Shown: positions 55,822-63,758 of the stretch, in pieces | Layout of the letters: each line of letters opens with the position of its first letter | Numbering within the stretch: position 1 is the first letter of the stretch | Position numbers and translations under genes: made by a program | Source of the DNA: Bacteroides salyersiae WAL 10018 = DSM 18765 = JCM 12988 | Lineage (GTDB): Bacteria; Bacteroidota; Bacteroidia; Bacteroidales; Bacteroidaceae | DNA length: 64,000 bases | Direction: 5' to 3' | NCBI RefSeq assembly: GCF_000381365.1 | Contig: NZ_KB905466.1 | Location: forward strand, 1,695,207-1,759,206 | Notes under the pieces: model-generated | The model's database searches: none | What the model was told of the DNA's origin: nothing | Seen by the model: only the letters and a program-made list of their open reading frames with translations

Positions 55822-56358
55822 ATGAAAAAGTATATATTTATTATTATTTTGTGCTATTTCAATGTCTCCTGTCAAACCTACAGCCCGATCGGAATGCCTT
55901 ATATGTCGGATATTTACATATCTCCCCGAAACGCAGCAACCGATGACTCTTATTTAATACTAAGGGAACAACCTAAGGTTTTTGAGATGCAATACTCCAG
56001 TCAAATAGGTTTTGTCACGTTTGGAGGATGGAATATGATGAACGATACATTATATCTGTACCCTCGGTACGAATCCGGAGATCATTCAGCTCTAAAAAAA
56101 TTACGGGAAATTCGCCTAAGCAATTTAACTCTGTTTAATATACCTCAGAAATACGTAATAGTAGGAGACAAACTGATTGATAGAACGGACTACAGTATTC
56201 TCTTTACAGAGGATTTGGAATACTTTAAATCCCATTTCAGTAATCCCAGTAAAATAACATATTTAAGAATTCCAATGAAAGCATCCAAATTCAGACGGAA
56301 ATATAGTCGGCTAAAGCGTACAGATACATGGGAACAAGTCTCCTGTCCTAAAAAATAA
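55822..56358 (+). CDS. Lipoprotein, candidate immunity to the HExxH toxin (copy 1)
   Basis: 178 residues. Lipobox FNVSC (Cys17), then QTYSPIGMPYMSDIYISPR. The rest is a small beta-rich domain (VFEMQYSSQIG, YLRIPMKASKFRRKYSRLKR). It starts 4 bases behind the toxin gene. A membrane-anchored immunity protein suggests that the toxin acts in the periplasm or at the envelope. No known family recognised. Confidence 0.65.
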   Translation: MKKYIFIIILCYFNVSCQTYSPIGMPYMSDIYISPRNAATDDSYLILREQPKVFEMQYSSQIGFVTFGGWNMMNDTLYLYPRYESGDHSALKKLREIRLSNLTLFNIPQKYVIVGDKLIDRTDYSILFTEDLEYFKSHFSNPSKITYLRIPMKASKFRRKYSRLKRTDTWEQVSCPKK

Positions 56359-56371
56359 TTTACAAAGTAAA

Positions 56372-56445
56372 TATTACAAAATATGGCAAATGTCACACAT
56401 TCTGCCCTTAGAGTAAACGGAGTTACTTACATAAGAATTAAATAA
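56372..56445 (+). pseudogene. Duplicated 3' end of the HExxH toxin gene
   Basis: Encodes ANVTHSALRVNGVTYIRIK and stop, the toxin's last residues with one change (Phe to Leu), between the two lipoprotein genes. Confidence 0.8.
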
Positions 56446-56450
56446 GAAAA

Positions 56451-57011
56451 ATGAAAAAGTATATATTTATTATCATTTTGTGCTATTTCAATGTCTCCTG
56501 TCAAACCTACAACCCGATCGGAATGCCTTATATGTCGGATATTTACATATCTCCCCGAAACGCAGCAGCTGATGACACCTATATAATATTAAGGGAACAA
56601 CCTAAGGTTTTTGAAATACAATACTCCAGCCAAATAGGTTCTGTCACGTTTGGAGGATGGAATATGATGAACGATACATTATATCTGTACCCTCGGTACG
56701 AATCCGGATTAGATGATCCGGCTCTAAAAAAATTACGGGAAATTCTTCCAGAAGATCAATTAACATGGTTTAATATGCCTCAGAAATACGTAATAGACGG
56801 AGACAAACTGATTGATAAGACAGATCTCACCATTGTCTTTACGGGTGAGTTGGAACCCTTTAAATCTCTTTTTAGCTCACCCAGCAATATAACATATTTA
56901 AGAATTCCAATGAAAGCATCCAAATTCAAACGAAAATATAGTCGGCTAAAGCGCGCAGATACATGGGAACAAGTTTCCTGCCCCTCAAAAGAGAATTCAT
57001 ACGATAAATAA
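56451..57011 (+). CDS. Lipoprotein, candidate immunity (copy 2)
   Basis: 186 residues, nearly identical to copy 1 in its first 90 residues and more diverged later (ALKKLREILPEDQLTWFN; ELEPFKSLFSSPSNITYL). Same lipobox (VSC). Divergence in the C-terminal half may reflect adaptation to a different toxin variant. Confidence 0.65.
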   Translation: MKKYIFIIILCYFNVSCQTYNPIGMPYMSDIYISPRNAAADDTYIILREQPKVFEIQYSSQIGSVTFGGWNMMNDTLYLYPRYESGLDDPALKKLREILPEDQLTWFNMPQKYVIDGDKLIDKTDLTIVFTGELEPFKSLFSSPSNITYLRIPMKASKFKRKYSRLKRADTWEQVSCPSKENSYDK

Positions 57012-57042
57012 ATACTTGACTACAAATTTAAATAATACCTAA

Positions 57043-57594
57043 ATGAAAAAATATATCCCCATCTTGTTATGCTGTTTTATAATCATGTCTTGTCAAACAC
57101 ACAGATATACGAGATTTCCTCGTTTATTATCCATACCCAGCAAAATATGTTTGAAGAATCATATAAGTGCGTCGAAATTTTCTCACATATTATTCATACG
57201 TAGCTCTTCTATGGAAGACAGTACCGCTATTTCCTACTTTATCATGAGAGAAAAGCCCAGAATGTTTGAGATTCACTTACCTGATGACTGGAAAATGATA
57301 ATGGGAAATTGGGAAATAACAAATGACACAGTATACTTGAACCCAATGTATGAATACTACACAAAAGAGAATGAATATTTAATTCGCGAAATCTCGCTAA
57401 GCAGATCTGCTTGCATAGCATTTCCTAAAAAGAGTTTGAAGAGAAGAAATCTATTGATTGATAAAATAGAATATAACACAGTCGGTCCCGATTCAACTAT
57501 ATCCGATTCATCCTTCATTCTAAATGCAGTGAAATACACAAAAATCCCACAAAAGGTTCCTACTTTGAAAGAGATATATAAACGGTCGCGCTAA
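57043..57594 (+). CDS. Lipoprotein, third diverged immunity candidate
   Basis: 183 residues, lipobox IMSC (Cys17) followed by QTHRYTRFPRL. It shares the family layout (REKPRMFEIHLPDDW, NDTVYLNPMYEY, KYTKIPQKVP) with the two genes before it but only distantly. Third member of the array behind the metallopeptidase-like toxin. Confidence 0.6.
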   Translation: MKKYIPILLCCFIIMSCQTHRYTRFPRLLSIPSKICLKNHISASKFSHILFIRSSSMEDSTAISYFIMREKPRMFEIHLPDDWKMIMGNWEITNDTVYLNPMYEYYTKENEYLIREISLSRSACIAFPKKSLKRRNLLIDKIEYNTVGPDSTISDSSFILNAVKYTKIPQKVPTLKEIYKRSR

Positions 57595-57817
57595 CTAAAA
57601 ATCATGAGAAGAGAAATGCAATAATCAAAGACACATCATATATGCTCCAAACTAATTTAACCCTAAAAACAGGAGCTGTTATCAAGAAGGTGAGATAATT
57701 TTGTAATCTTCTCCATCGGTTATGTCGCCAAGCCAAGCCACCTTCATCCCCCTTTATTAAAACCATTCTTGAATAAATTCCGCTTTTATGTATAAAAAGA
57801 ATAAAAAAGTTTGGTTT

Positions 57818-57846
57818 TATGCATCATTTTTCCAATTTATTGCATA
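57818..57846. promoter_or_regulatory. Possible ArgR operator
   Basis: Inverted repeat TATGCA (57818-57823) and TGCATA (57841-57846) overlaps the argR -7 box. ArgR often represses its own gene; the sequence is AT-rich like ARG boxes, but spacing differs from the E. coli consensus. Confidence 0.35.
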
Positions 57847-57852
57847 CTTTTG
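57845..57852 (+). promoter_or_regulatory. -7 box for argR
   Basis: TACTTTTG matches TAnnTTTG, 27 bases before the argR ATG (57879). Confidence 0.6.
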
Positions 57853-57878
57853 CGCCATTCTTAGAATAATTATACAAG

Positions 57879-58352
57879 ATGAAGAAGAAAGCAAACCGAT
57901 TAGACGCTATCAAAATGATTATCTCAAGCAAAGAGGTAGGTTCACAGGAAGAGTTGTTACAGGCTCTTGCAGCCGAAGGTTTTGAACTGACGCAAGCCAC
58001 TCTTTCACGTGATTTGAAGCAATTGAAAGTAGCCAAAGCAGCCAGCATGAACGGTAAATATGTATACGTATTGCCTAATGACATCATGTACAAACGTGTT
58101 GGTGACCAAAGTGCCACCGAGATGTTAATGAACAATGGCTTCGTCTCCCTGCAGTTTTCCGGCAACATAGCTGTAATCAAAACACGTCCCGGATACGCCA
58201 GCAGTATGGCTTATGATATCGACAATCGTGAGTTCGGCGATATATTAGGAACCATTGCCGGCGATGACACCATCATGCTTGTATTGCGTGAAGGTGCCGA
58301 GCCTAAAATGGTACGAAACTTCCTGTCACTTATTATTCCGAATATACAATAA
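57879..58352 (+). CDS. argR: Arginine repressor ArgR
   Basis: 157 residues. N-terminal winged helix-turn-helix with SSKEVGSQEELLQALAAEG and LTQATLSRDLKQLKVAK, the recognition helix of ArgR. The C-terminal domain contains ILGTIAGDDTIMLVLRE, the arginine-binding GTIAGDDT motif. It senses arginine and controls the biosynthetic genes that follow. Own -7 box upstream and a possible operator. Confidence 0.95.
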   Translation: MKKKANRLDAIKMIISSKEVGSQEELLQALAAEGFELTQATLSRDLKQLKVAKAASMNGKYVYVLPNDIMYKRVGDQSATEMLMNNGFVSLQFSGNIAVIKTRPGYASSMAYDIDNREFGDILGTIAGDDTIMLVLREGAEPKMVRNFLSLIIPNIQ

Positions 58353-58386
58353 ACAGATAACTATATACTCGACACTTATTAAAGAA

Positions 58387-58941
58387 ATGGAGACTCAAAA
58401 AATAGATGTGATGGTAGCCGACGCCTCACATGAGGTTTACGTTGACACTATTTTGGAGACAATCAGAAATGCAGCGAAAGTACGCGGGACAGGAATTGCA
58501 GAACGTACACACGAATATGTTGCAACCAAGATGAAAGAAGGGAAAGCCATTATCGCCCTGGAGGGAGATAAATTTGCAGGTTTCACTTATATAGAATCGT
58601 GGGGTAATAAACAATATGTAGCGACATCGGGATTGATCGTACACCCAGACTATCGCGGTTTGGGACTGGCAAAACGTATCAAACAAGCTTCTTTCAAACT
58701 CGCCCGCCTGCGTTGGCCATGGGCCAAAATATTCAGTCTGACCAGTGGTGCCGCCGTTATGAAAATGAATACGGAACTCGGCTATGTACCCGTTACGTTC
58801 AACGAACTGACGGATGACGAAGCATTCTGGCGCGGCTGCGAAGGTTGTATCAACCATGATATATTGGTAGCCAAAAACCGGAAATTCTGTATTTGTACGG
58901 CGATGCTTTACGATCCGGAGAAACATAAAGAAGAGGAATAA
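58387..58941 (+). CDS. GNAT-family N-acyltransferase of arginine synthesis
   Basis: 184 residues from the ATG at 58387 (METQKIDVMVADASHEVY); a longer frame from 58255 overlaps argR and is not likely. GNAT motif A is visible in VATSGLIVHPDYRGLGLAKRI, followed by WPWAKIFSLTSGAAVMKMN. Between argR and argG it most likely makes the N-acylglutamate that starts arginine synthesis. I recall that the B. thetaiotaomicron counterpart was proposed as an N-acyl (N-succinyl) glutamate synthase, matching the succinylated pathway of Bacteroides; specificity is not readable here. Confidence 0.8.
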   Translation: METQKIDVMVADASHEVYVDTILETIRNAAKVRGTGIAERTHEYVATKMKEGKAIIALEGDKFAGFTYIESWGNKQYVATSGLIVHPDYRGLGLAKRIKQASFKLARLRWPWAKIFSLTSGAAVMKMNTELGYVPVTFNELTDDEAFWRGCEGCINHDILVAKNRKFCICTAMLYDPEKHKEEE

Positions 58942-59058
58942 TGTGCCGATTGGTCAATGTGCCAATATGCCAATTAATAGAGAAAGAAAAGAATTAAAAT
59001 AATATAATGTACCGCATCGTCAATAGAACAATCGGGGCATTAACTAATTATTAAGATC

Positions 59059-60255
59059 ATGGAACAGAAAAAGAAAGTGGTAGTTGCATTCAGCGGGGGA
59101 TTAGATACCTCGTTTACCGTAATGTATCTGGCTAAGGAGAAAGGTTATGAGGTGTATGCGGCTTGTGCCAACACGGGTGGTTTCAGCGATGAACAGTTGA
59201 AACAGAATGAAGAAAACGCATACAAGTTAGGAGCTGTGAAATACGTTACACTGGACGTGACCCAAGAATACTACGAGAAAAGCTTGAAATACATGATATT
59301 CGGAAACGTACTGCGTAACGGTACTTATCCTATTTCCGTCAGTTCGGAACGTATATTCCAAGCATTGGCTATCGCACGTTATGCCAACGAAATCGGTGCG
59401 GATGCCATCGCCCATGGTTCCACCGGTGCCGGCAACGATCAGATTCGTTTTGACATGACTTTCCTTGTACTGGCTCCGGGTGTGGAAATCATCACATTGA
59501 CCCGTGACATGGCATTGAGCCGTCAGGAAGAAATAGACTACTTGAATAAAAACGGTTTCAGTGCAGACTTTACCAAACTGAAATATTCCTATAATGTCGG
59601 ATTGTGGGGTACTTCCATCTGTGGCGGCGAAATTCTCGACTCGGCACAGGGGCTACCCGAAACAGCATACTTGAAACAGGTGCAGAAGGAAGGAAGCGAA
59701 CAGTTACGTCTTGAATTTAAACAGGGAGAACTTCATGCCGTAAACGGAGAAGTTTTTGAAGACAAAATTGCCGCCATCCAGAAGGTAGAAGAGATTGGCG
59801 CTCCTTACGGTATTGGACGCGACATGCATGTGGGCGATACAATCATCGGTATTAAAGGTCGCGTAGGTTTTGAAGCAGCCGCTCCGATGTTGATTATCGG
59901 TGCACACCGCTTCCTCGAAAAATATACGCTGAGCAAATGGCAACAATACTGGAAAGATCAAGTAGCCAACTGGTATGGTATGTTCCTCCACGAAAGCCAG
60001 TACCTGGAACCTGTAATGCGCGACATCGAAGCCATGCTGCAGGAGTCGCAGCGCAATGTAAACGGTACGGCAATTCTTGAACTCCGCCCATTGTCTTTCT
60101 CTACCGTAGGCGTAGAATCTGAAGATGATTTAGTAAAAACTAAATTTGGCGAATATGGCGAAATGCAGAAAGGCTGGACTGCGGAAGACGCGAAAGGATT
60201 TATCAAAGTAACTTCCACTCCGCTACGCGTTTATTATGCAAACCACGAAGTTTAG
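59059..60255 (+). CDS. argG: Argininosuccinate synthase
   Basis: 398 residues. Joins citrulline and aspartate using ATP. N-terminal PP-loop AFSGGLDTSFTVMYLAKEKG, then DAIAHGSTGAGNDQIRFDMTF and SYNVGLWGTSICGGEILD, all family signatures in the form typical for Bacteroidota. Located 117 bases behind the GNAT gene and followed by a repeat-rich gap before argC. Confidence 0.97.
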   Translation: MEQKKKVVVAFSGGLDTSFTVMYLAKEKGYEVYAACANTGGFSDEQLKQNEENAYKLGAVKYVTLDVTQEYYEKSLKYMIFGNVLRNGTYPISVSSERIFQALAIARYANEIGADAIAHGSTGAGNDQIRFDMTFLVLAPGVEIITLTRDMALSRQEEIDYLNKNGFSADFTKLKYSYNVGLWGTSICGGEILDSAQGLPETAYLKQVQKEGSEQLRLEFKQGELHAVNGEVFEDKIAAIQKVEEIGAPYGIGRDMHVGDTIIGIKGRVGFEAAAPMLIIGAHRFLEKYTLSKWQQYWKDQVANWYGMFLHESQYLEPVMRDIEAMLQESQRNVNGTAILELRPLSFSTVGVESEDDLVKTKFGEYGEMQKGWTAEDAKGFIKVTSTPLRVYYANHEV

Positions 60256-60364
60256 TTGAAAGTTGAGAGTTGAAAGCTACTATGCAGTTCAATAGTGCAA
60301 GCCAGCTTTCAACTCCCAATTTTCAATTCTCAACTTTCAACTTTCAACTAAATAAGCTTTCAAC
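60255..60364. repeat. GTTGAAAGTT-type repeats forming a hairpin between argG and argC
   Basis: Left arm GAGTTGAAAGCT (60267-60278) pairs exactly with 60304-60315; around it run tandem GTTGAAAGTT and CTTTCAACTTTCAACT units on opposite strands. Such simple inverted repeats are frequent in Bacteroides intergenic regions. Confidence 0.75.
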
Positions 60365-60368
60365 TATT

Positions 60369-61337
60369 ATGATAAAAGCAGGAATTATTGGTGGAGCAGG
60401 ATATACGGCGGGTGAACTTATCCGCCTACTTATCAATCACCCCGAGACAGAAATAGTATTTATCAACAGCAGCAGTAATGCCGGTAATAAGATTACCGAT
60501 GTACACGAAGGACTCTACGGAGAATGTGATCTGACTTTTACCGATGCACTTCCTCTGGAAGAAATCGACGTACTTTTCTTTTGTACCGCCCACGGCGATA
60601 CAAAGAAATTTATCGAAAGCCATAATATACCGGAAGATCTGAAAATTATCGATCTTTCAATGGATTATCGTATCGCATCACCGGATCATGACTTCATCTA
60701 CGGATTGCCAGAATTGAACCGTCGTGCCACCTGTACGGCCAAGCATGTAGCCAATCCGGGATGTTTTGCAACCTGCATCCAATTAGGACTTCTTCCATTG
60801 GCCAAACACTTGATGCTGAATGACGACATCATGGTAAATGCTATCACAGGAAGCACGGGAGCGGGAGTAAAACCTGGTGCCACCAGTCATTTCAGTTGGC
60901 GTAATAACAACATGAGTGTGTACAAAGCCTTTGACCACCAACATGTACCCGAAATCAAACAATCGCTGAAACAACTTCAAAACAGTTTCGACTCAGAGAT
61001 TGATTTTATCCCTTACCGGGGTGATTTTCCACGGGGTATCTTTGCCACGTTAGTGGTAAAAACCAAAGTAGCATTGGAAGAAATCGTACGCATGTATGAG
61101 GAATATTACGCAAAAGACTCATTTGTACACATCGTAGACAAAAACATCGATCTCAAACAAGTGGTCAACACCAACAAATGCCTGATACATCTGGAGAAAC
61201 ACGGAGATAAGCTGCTTATTATCTCATGCATCGACAACCTGTTGAAAGGTGCCAGCGGACAAGCAGTACACAATATGAACCTGATGTTCAATCTGGAAGA
61301 GACGGTAGGTCTCCGGTTAAAGCCATCGGCTTTTTAG
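60369..61337 (+). CDS. argC: N-acetyl(succinyl)-gamma-glutamyl-phosphate reductase
   Basis: 322 residues from the ATG at 60369 (MIKAGIIGGAGYTAGEL); an upstream ATG (60270) would run through the intergenic repeat and is rejected. NAD(P)-binding IGGAGYTAGELIRLL, DLSMDYRI, and HVANPGCFATCIQLGLLPL with the catalytic Cys; NLLKGASGQAVHNMNLM near the end. Third step of the N-acylated arginine route. Confidence 0.96.
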   Translation: MIKAGIIGGAGYTAGELIRLLINHPETEIVFINSSSNAGNKITDVHEGLYGECDLTFTDALPLEEIDVLFFCTAHGDTKKFIESHNIPEDLKIIDLSMDYRIASPDHDFIYGLPELNRRATCTAKHVANPGCFATCIQLGLLPLAKHLMLNDDIMVNAITGSTGAGVKPGATSHFSWRNNNMSVYKAFDHQHVPEIKQSLKQLQNSFDSEIDFIPYRGDFPRGIFATLVVKTKVALEEIVRMYEEYYAKDSFVHIVDKNIDLKQVVNTNKCLIHLEKHGDKLLIISCIDNLLKGASGQAVHNMNLMFNLEETVGLRLKPSAF

Positions 61338-61351
61338 ATTGACGATTGGAC

Positions 61352-61434
61352 GATTTACAATTAGACGATTGGAGTTACTTCAATTGTAAATCGTAAAATT
61401 AATAGTAGTAACTCCAATCGTCTAATTGTAAATC
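61352..61434. repeat. 28-bp perfect inverted repeat between argC and argD
   Basis: Arms 61352-61379 and 61407-61434 are exact complements over 28 bases with a 27-base loop. The loop and flanks repeat ATTGTAAATCGTAAAA-like text. No T-run follows, so it is not a simple terminator. Confidence 0.85.
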
Positions 61435-61454
61435 ATAAAATCGTAAATATCATC

Positions 61455-62576
61455 ATGAACCTATTCGATGTATATCCTTTATTCGACATAAACATAGTAA
61501 AAGGAAAAGGTTGCCATGTATGGGATGAAAACGGAACAGAATATCTCGACCTCTACGGAGGCCATGCCGTTATCTCCATCGGACATGCCCATCCGCACTA
61601 TATAGAGATGATTAGCAGCCAAGTGGCAAAACTCGGCTTTTATTCCAACTCGGTTATCAACAAGCTGCAACAGGAAGTGGCTGCACGCTTGGGAAAGATT
61701 TCCGGTTATGACGATTACTCACTATTCCTGATCAACAGTGGTGCGGAAGCAAACGAAAATGCCTTGAAACTGGCCTCTTTCCATACCGGACGGACCAAAG
61801 TGATTTCTTTCTCCAAAGCTTTCCACGGACGTACTTCACTGGCTGTAGAAGCGACCGATAATCCTAAAATTATCGCTCCCATCAATGCGAACGGACATAT
61901 CACTTATCTTCCTCTGAACGATACGGAAGCAATGAAAGCCGAACTGGCCAAAGGAGATGTCTGTGCTGTTATCATCGAAGGTATTCAGGGAGTAGGAGGT
62001 ATTAAAATACCGACTGCAGAATTCTTGCAAGAGCTACGTAAGGCATGTACAGAGAATGGGACCGTATTTATCCTTGATGAAATTCAAAGTGGCTACGGAC
62101 GTAGCGGTAGATTTTTTGCGCACCAATATGCAGGGATCAAACCCGACATTATCACAGTAGCCAAAGGTATCGCCAATGGTTTTCCAATGGCCGGTGTACT
62201 CATCAGCCCGATGTTCAAACCGGTTTACGGTATGTTAGGAACGACTTTCGGAGGAAATCACTTGGCCTGTGCTGCGGCATTAGCAGTTATGGACGTCATT
62301 GAGCAAGATCGTCTGATCGAAAATGCAGCCAACATCGGTGCTTACTTATTGGAAGAATTGAAAAAATTCCCACAAATCAAAGAAGTACGCGGATGCGGAC
62401 TTATGATTGGCATGGAGTTCGAACAGCCGGTAAAAGAAATTCGCAGCCGTCTCATCCATGAACAGAAAGTATTCACCGGAGCCAGTGGAACAAATGTTAT
62501 CCGACTATTACCCCCTCTCTGCCTCAGCAAAGCAGAAGCAGATGAATTCCTCATCAGATTCAAGAAAGTACTTTAA
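61455..62576 (+). CDS. argD: Acetyl/succinylornithine aminotransferase
   Basis: 373 residues, class III PLP aminotransferase: LDLYGGHAVISIGHAHP, FINSGAEANENALKLA-like LINSGAEANENALKLA, FILDEIQSGYGRSGRFFAHQ and the PLP lysine in IITVAKGIANGFPMAG. Transfers the amino group to N-acylglutamate semialdehyde. Ends 6 bases before a strong terminator. Confidence 0.95.
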   Translation: MNLFDVYPLFDINIVKGKGCHVWDENGTEYLDLYGGHAVISIGHAHPHYIEMISSQVAKLGFYSNSVINKLQQEVAARLGKISGYDDYSLFLINSGAEANENALKLASFHTGRTKVISFSKAFHGRTSLAVEATDNPKIIAPINANGHITYLPLNDTEAMKAELAKGDVCAVIIEGIQGVGGIKIPTAEFLQELRKACTENGTVFILDEIQSGYGRSGRFFAHQYAGIKPDIITVAKGIANGFPMAGVLISPMFKPVYGMLGTTFGGNHLACAAALAVMDVIEQDRLIENAANIGAYLLEELKKFPQIKEVRGCGLMIGMEFEQPVKEIRSRLIHEQKVFTGASGTNVIRLLPPLCLSKAEADEFLIRFKKVL

Positions 62577-62582
62577 CAATAA

Positions 62583-62627
62583 AAATGCCGGTATATCGTC
62601 TTCTATTCAGAGATTATACCGGCATTT
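62583..62627 (+). terminator. Intrinsic terminator after argD
   Basis: Perfect 13-bp arms AAATGCCGGTATA (62583-62595) and 62615-62627 with a 19-base loop, followed by ATTTTAT. Closes the arginine operon. Confidence 0.85.
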
Positions 62628-62882
62628 ATTTTATATCCGGAAAAACAACCTTCCTACTGTCCTTTCAAACGAAACGACCTCTCAAAATAAAGTATAGACT
62701 CTTATGTAGGAAAAGCATACACTCTTATCTTATAAGTCACTGGTATTCCTATAATTACCGAACAAAATTAGCATATAAATTCATAAAATCAATTTTCCAC
62801 AAGAAAAATACCTGCCACAATTATTCGAATTTTCACTTTTTACATTTACCTTTGTCTCCAACGTACTAAATAACATCAAATT
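62628..62882. other. Intergenic gap argD-proC
   Basis: About 255 AT-rich bases after the terminator; contains the proC -7 box TACCTTTG at 62847-62854 and nothing else recognisable. Confidence 0.6.
62847..62854 (+). promoter_or_regulatory. -7 box for proC
   Basis: TACCTTTG matches TAnnTTTG, 29 bases ahead of the ATG at 62883. Confidence 0.55.
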
Positions 62883-63656
62883 ATGAAAGTAGCTATCATT
62901 GGTGCAGGAAATATGGGCTCTGCCATTGCACGCGGTTTAGCCCAGGGATATTTGGTTCAAGGACATGAAATTGTTGTGTCCAACCCAACGAATGGGAAAT
63001 TGGAGAAACTAAAAGCCGACTTTCCCAACATTAAAACAACGAACAACAATATGGATGCAGCAAGCAATGCCGACATTGTAATCGCTGCTGTAAAACCTTG
63101 GCTAATAGAGGAGGTACTCGAACCACTCCGTTTGAAACGCACACAGATACTCGTGTCTTTAGCCGCCGGTATTTGTTTCGACGATTTAGCGCATTTTTGT
63201 GGTGAGCCGGAAATGCCGATTTTCCGTGTTATTCCCAATACCGCCATTGCCGAACGTGCCAGCATGACTCTTATAGCCGCTCGCAATGCTTCAGATAAAC
63301 AAAAGAAATTATTAACTGATATGTTCGACGAGATGGGACTGACCATGATGATATCGGAAAGTAAAATAGCAGCAGCAACTGCGCTGACTTCATGTGGTAT
63401 TGCCTATGTGCTGAAATATGTACAGGCCGCCATGCAGGCAGGTATCGAAATGGGAATCGCACCTAAGGACGGTATGAAAATGGTTGCACAAACACTAATA
63501 GGCGGGGCTGAATTGTTGTTAAACAAAGATACGCATCCCAGTGTTGAGATCGACAAAGTGACAACACCCGGTGGAATCACAATTAAAGGTATCAACGAAT
63601 TGGAACATGCCGGATTTACCTCGGCAATAATAAAAGCAATGAAGGCCTCTAAATAA
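62883..63656 (+). CDS. proC: Pyrroline-5-carboxylate reductase
   Basis: 257 residues. Last step of proline synthesis. N-terminal dinucleotide site VAIIGAGNMGSAIARGL, IVIAAVKPWLIEEVL, FRVIPNTAIAERASMT and the C-terminal signature TPGGITIKGINELEHAGF. Separate from the arg operon by a terminator and its own promoter. Confidence 0.96.
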   Translation: MKVAIIGAGNMGSAIARGLAQGYLVQGHEIVVSNPTNGKLEKLKADFPNIKTTNNNMDAASNADIVIAAVKPWLIEEVLEPLRLKRTQILVSLAAGICFDDLAHFCGEPEMPIFRVIPNTAIAERASMTLIAARNASDKQKKLLTDMFDEMGLTMMISESKIAAATALTSCGIAYVLKYVQAAMQAGIEMGIAPKDGMKMVAQTLIGGAELLLNKDTHPSVEIDKVTTPGGITIKGINELEHAGFTSAIIKAMKASK

Positions 63657-63758
63657 TGCCAAGAATAAAAATGAGAACTCAAACTCCATTAAGAATTATT
63701 ACGAGCATGAAAACACCCCAACAAACTATTAACATTTACACATTAATTCATTAAATAC

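Larger units (their letters stand above)
55743..57011 (+). repeat. Tandem duplication: toxin tail plus lipoprotein gene
   Basis: The unit of about 629 bp is present twice. Copy 1 starts near 55743 with the last codons of the toxin gene and continues through lipoprotein 1. Copy 2 repeats these last toxin codons (ANVTHSA-RVNGVTYIRIK) as a relic at about 56372-56445 and then lipoprotein 2. Copies are very similar, so the event is fairly young. Confidence 0.85.

Noticed and set aside
58255..58386. N-terminal extension of the GNAT protein
   Set aside because: It would overlap argR in another frame; the ATG at 58387 begins the conserved sequence.
60270..60368. N-terminal extension of ArgC
   Set aside because: It is a translation of the intergenic TTTCAACT repeats; the dinucleotide-binding motif starts right after the ATG at 60369.
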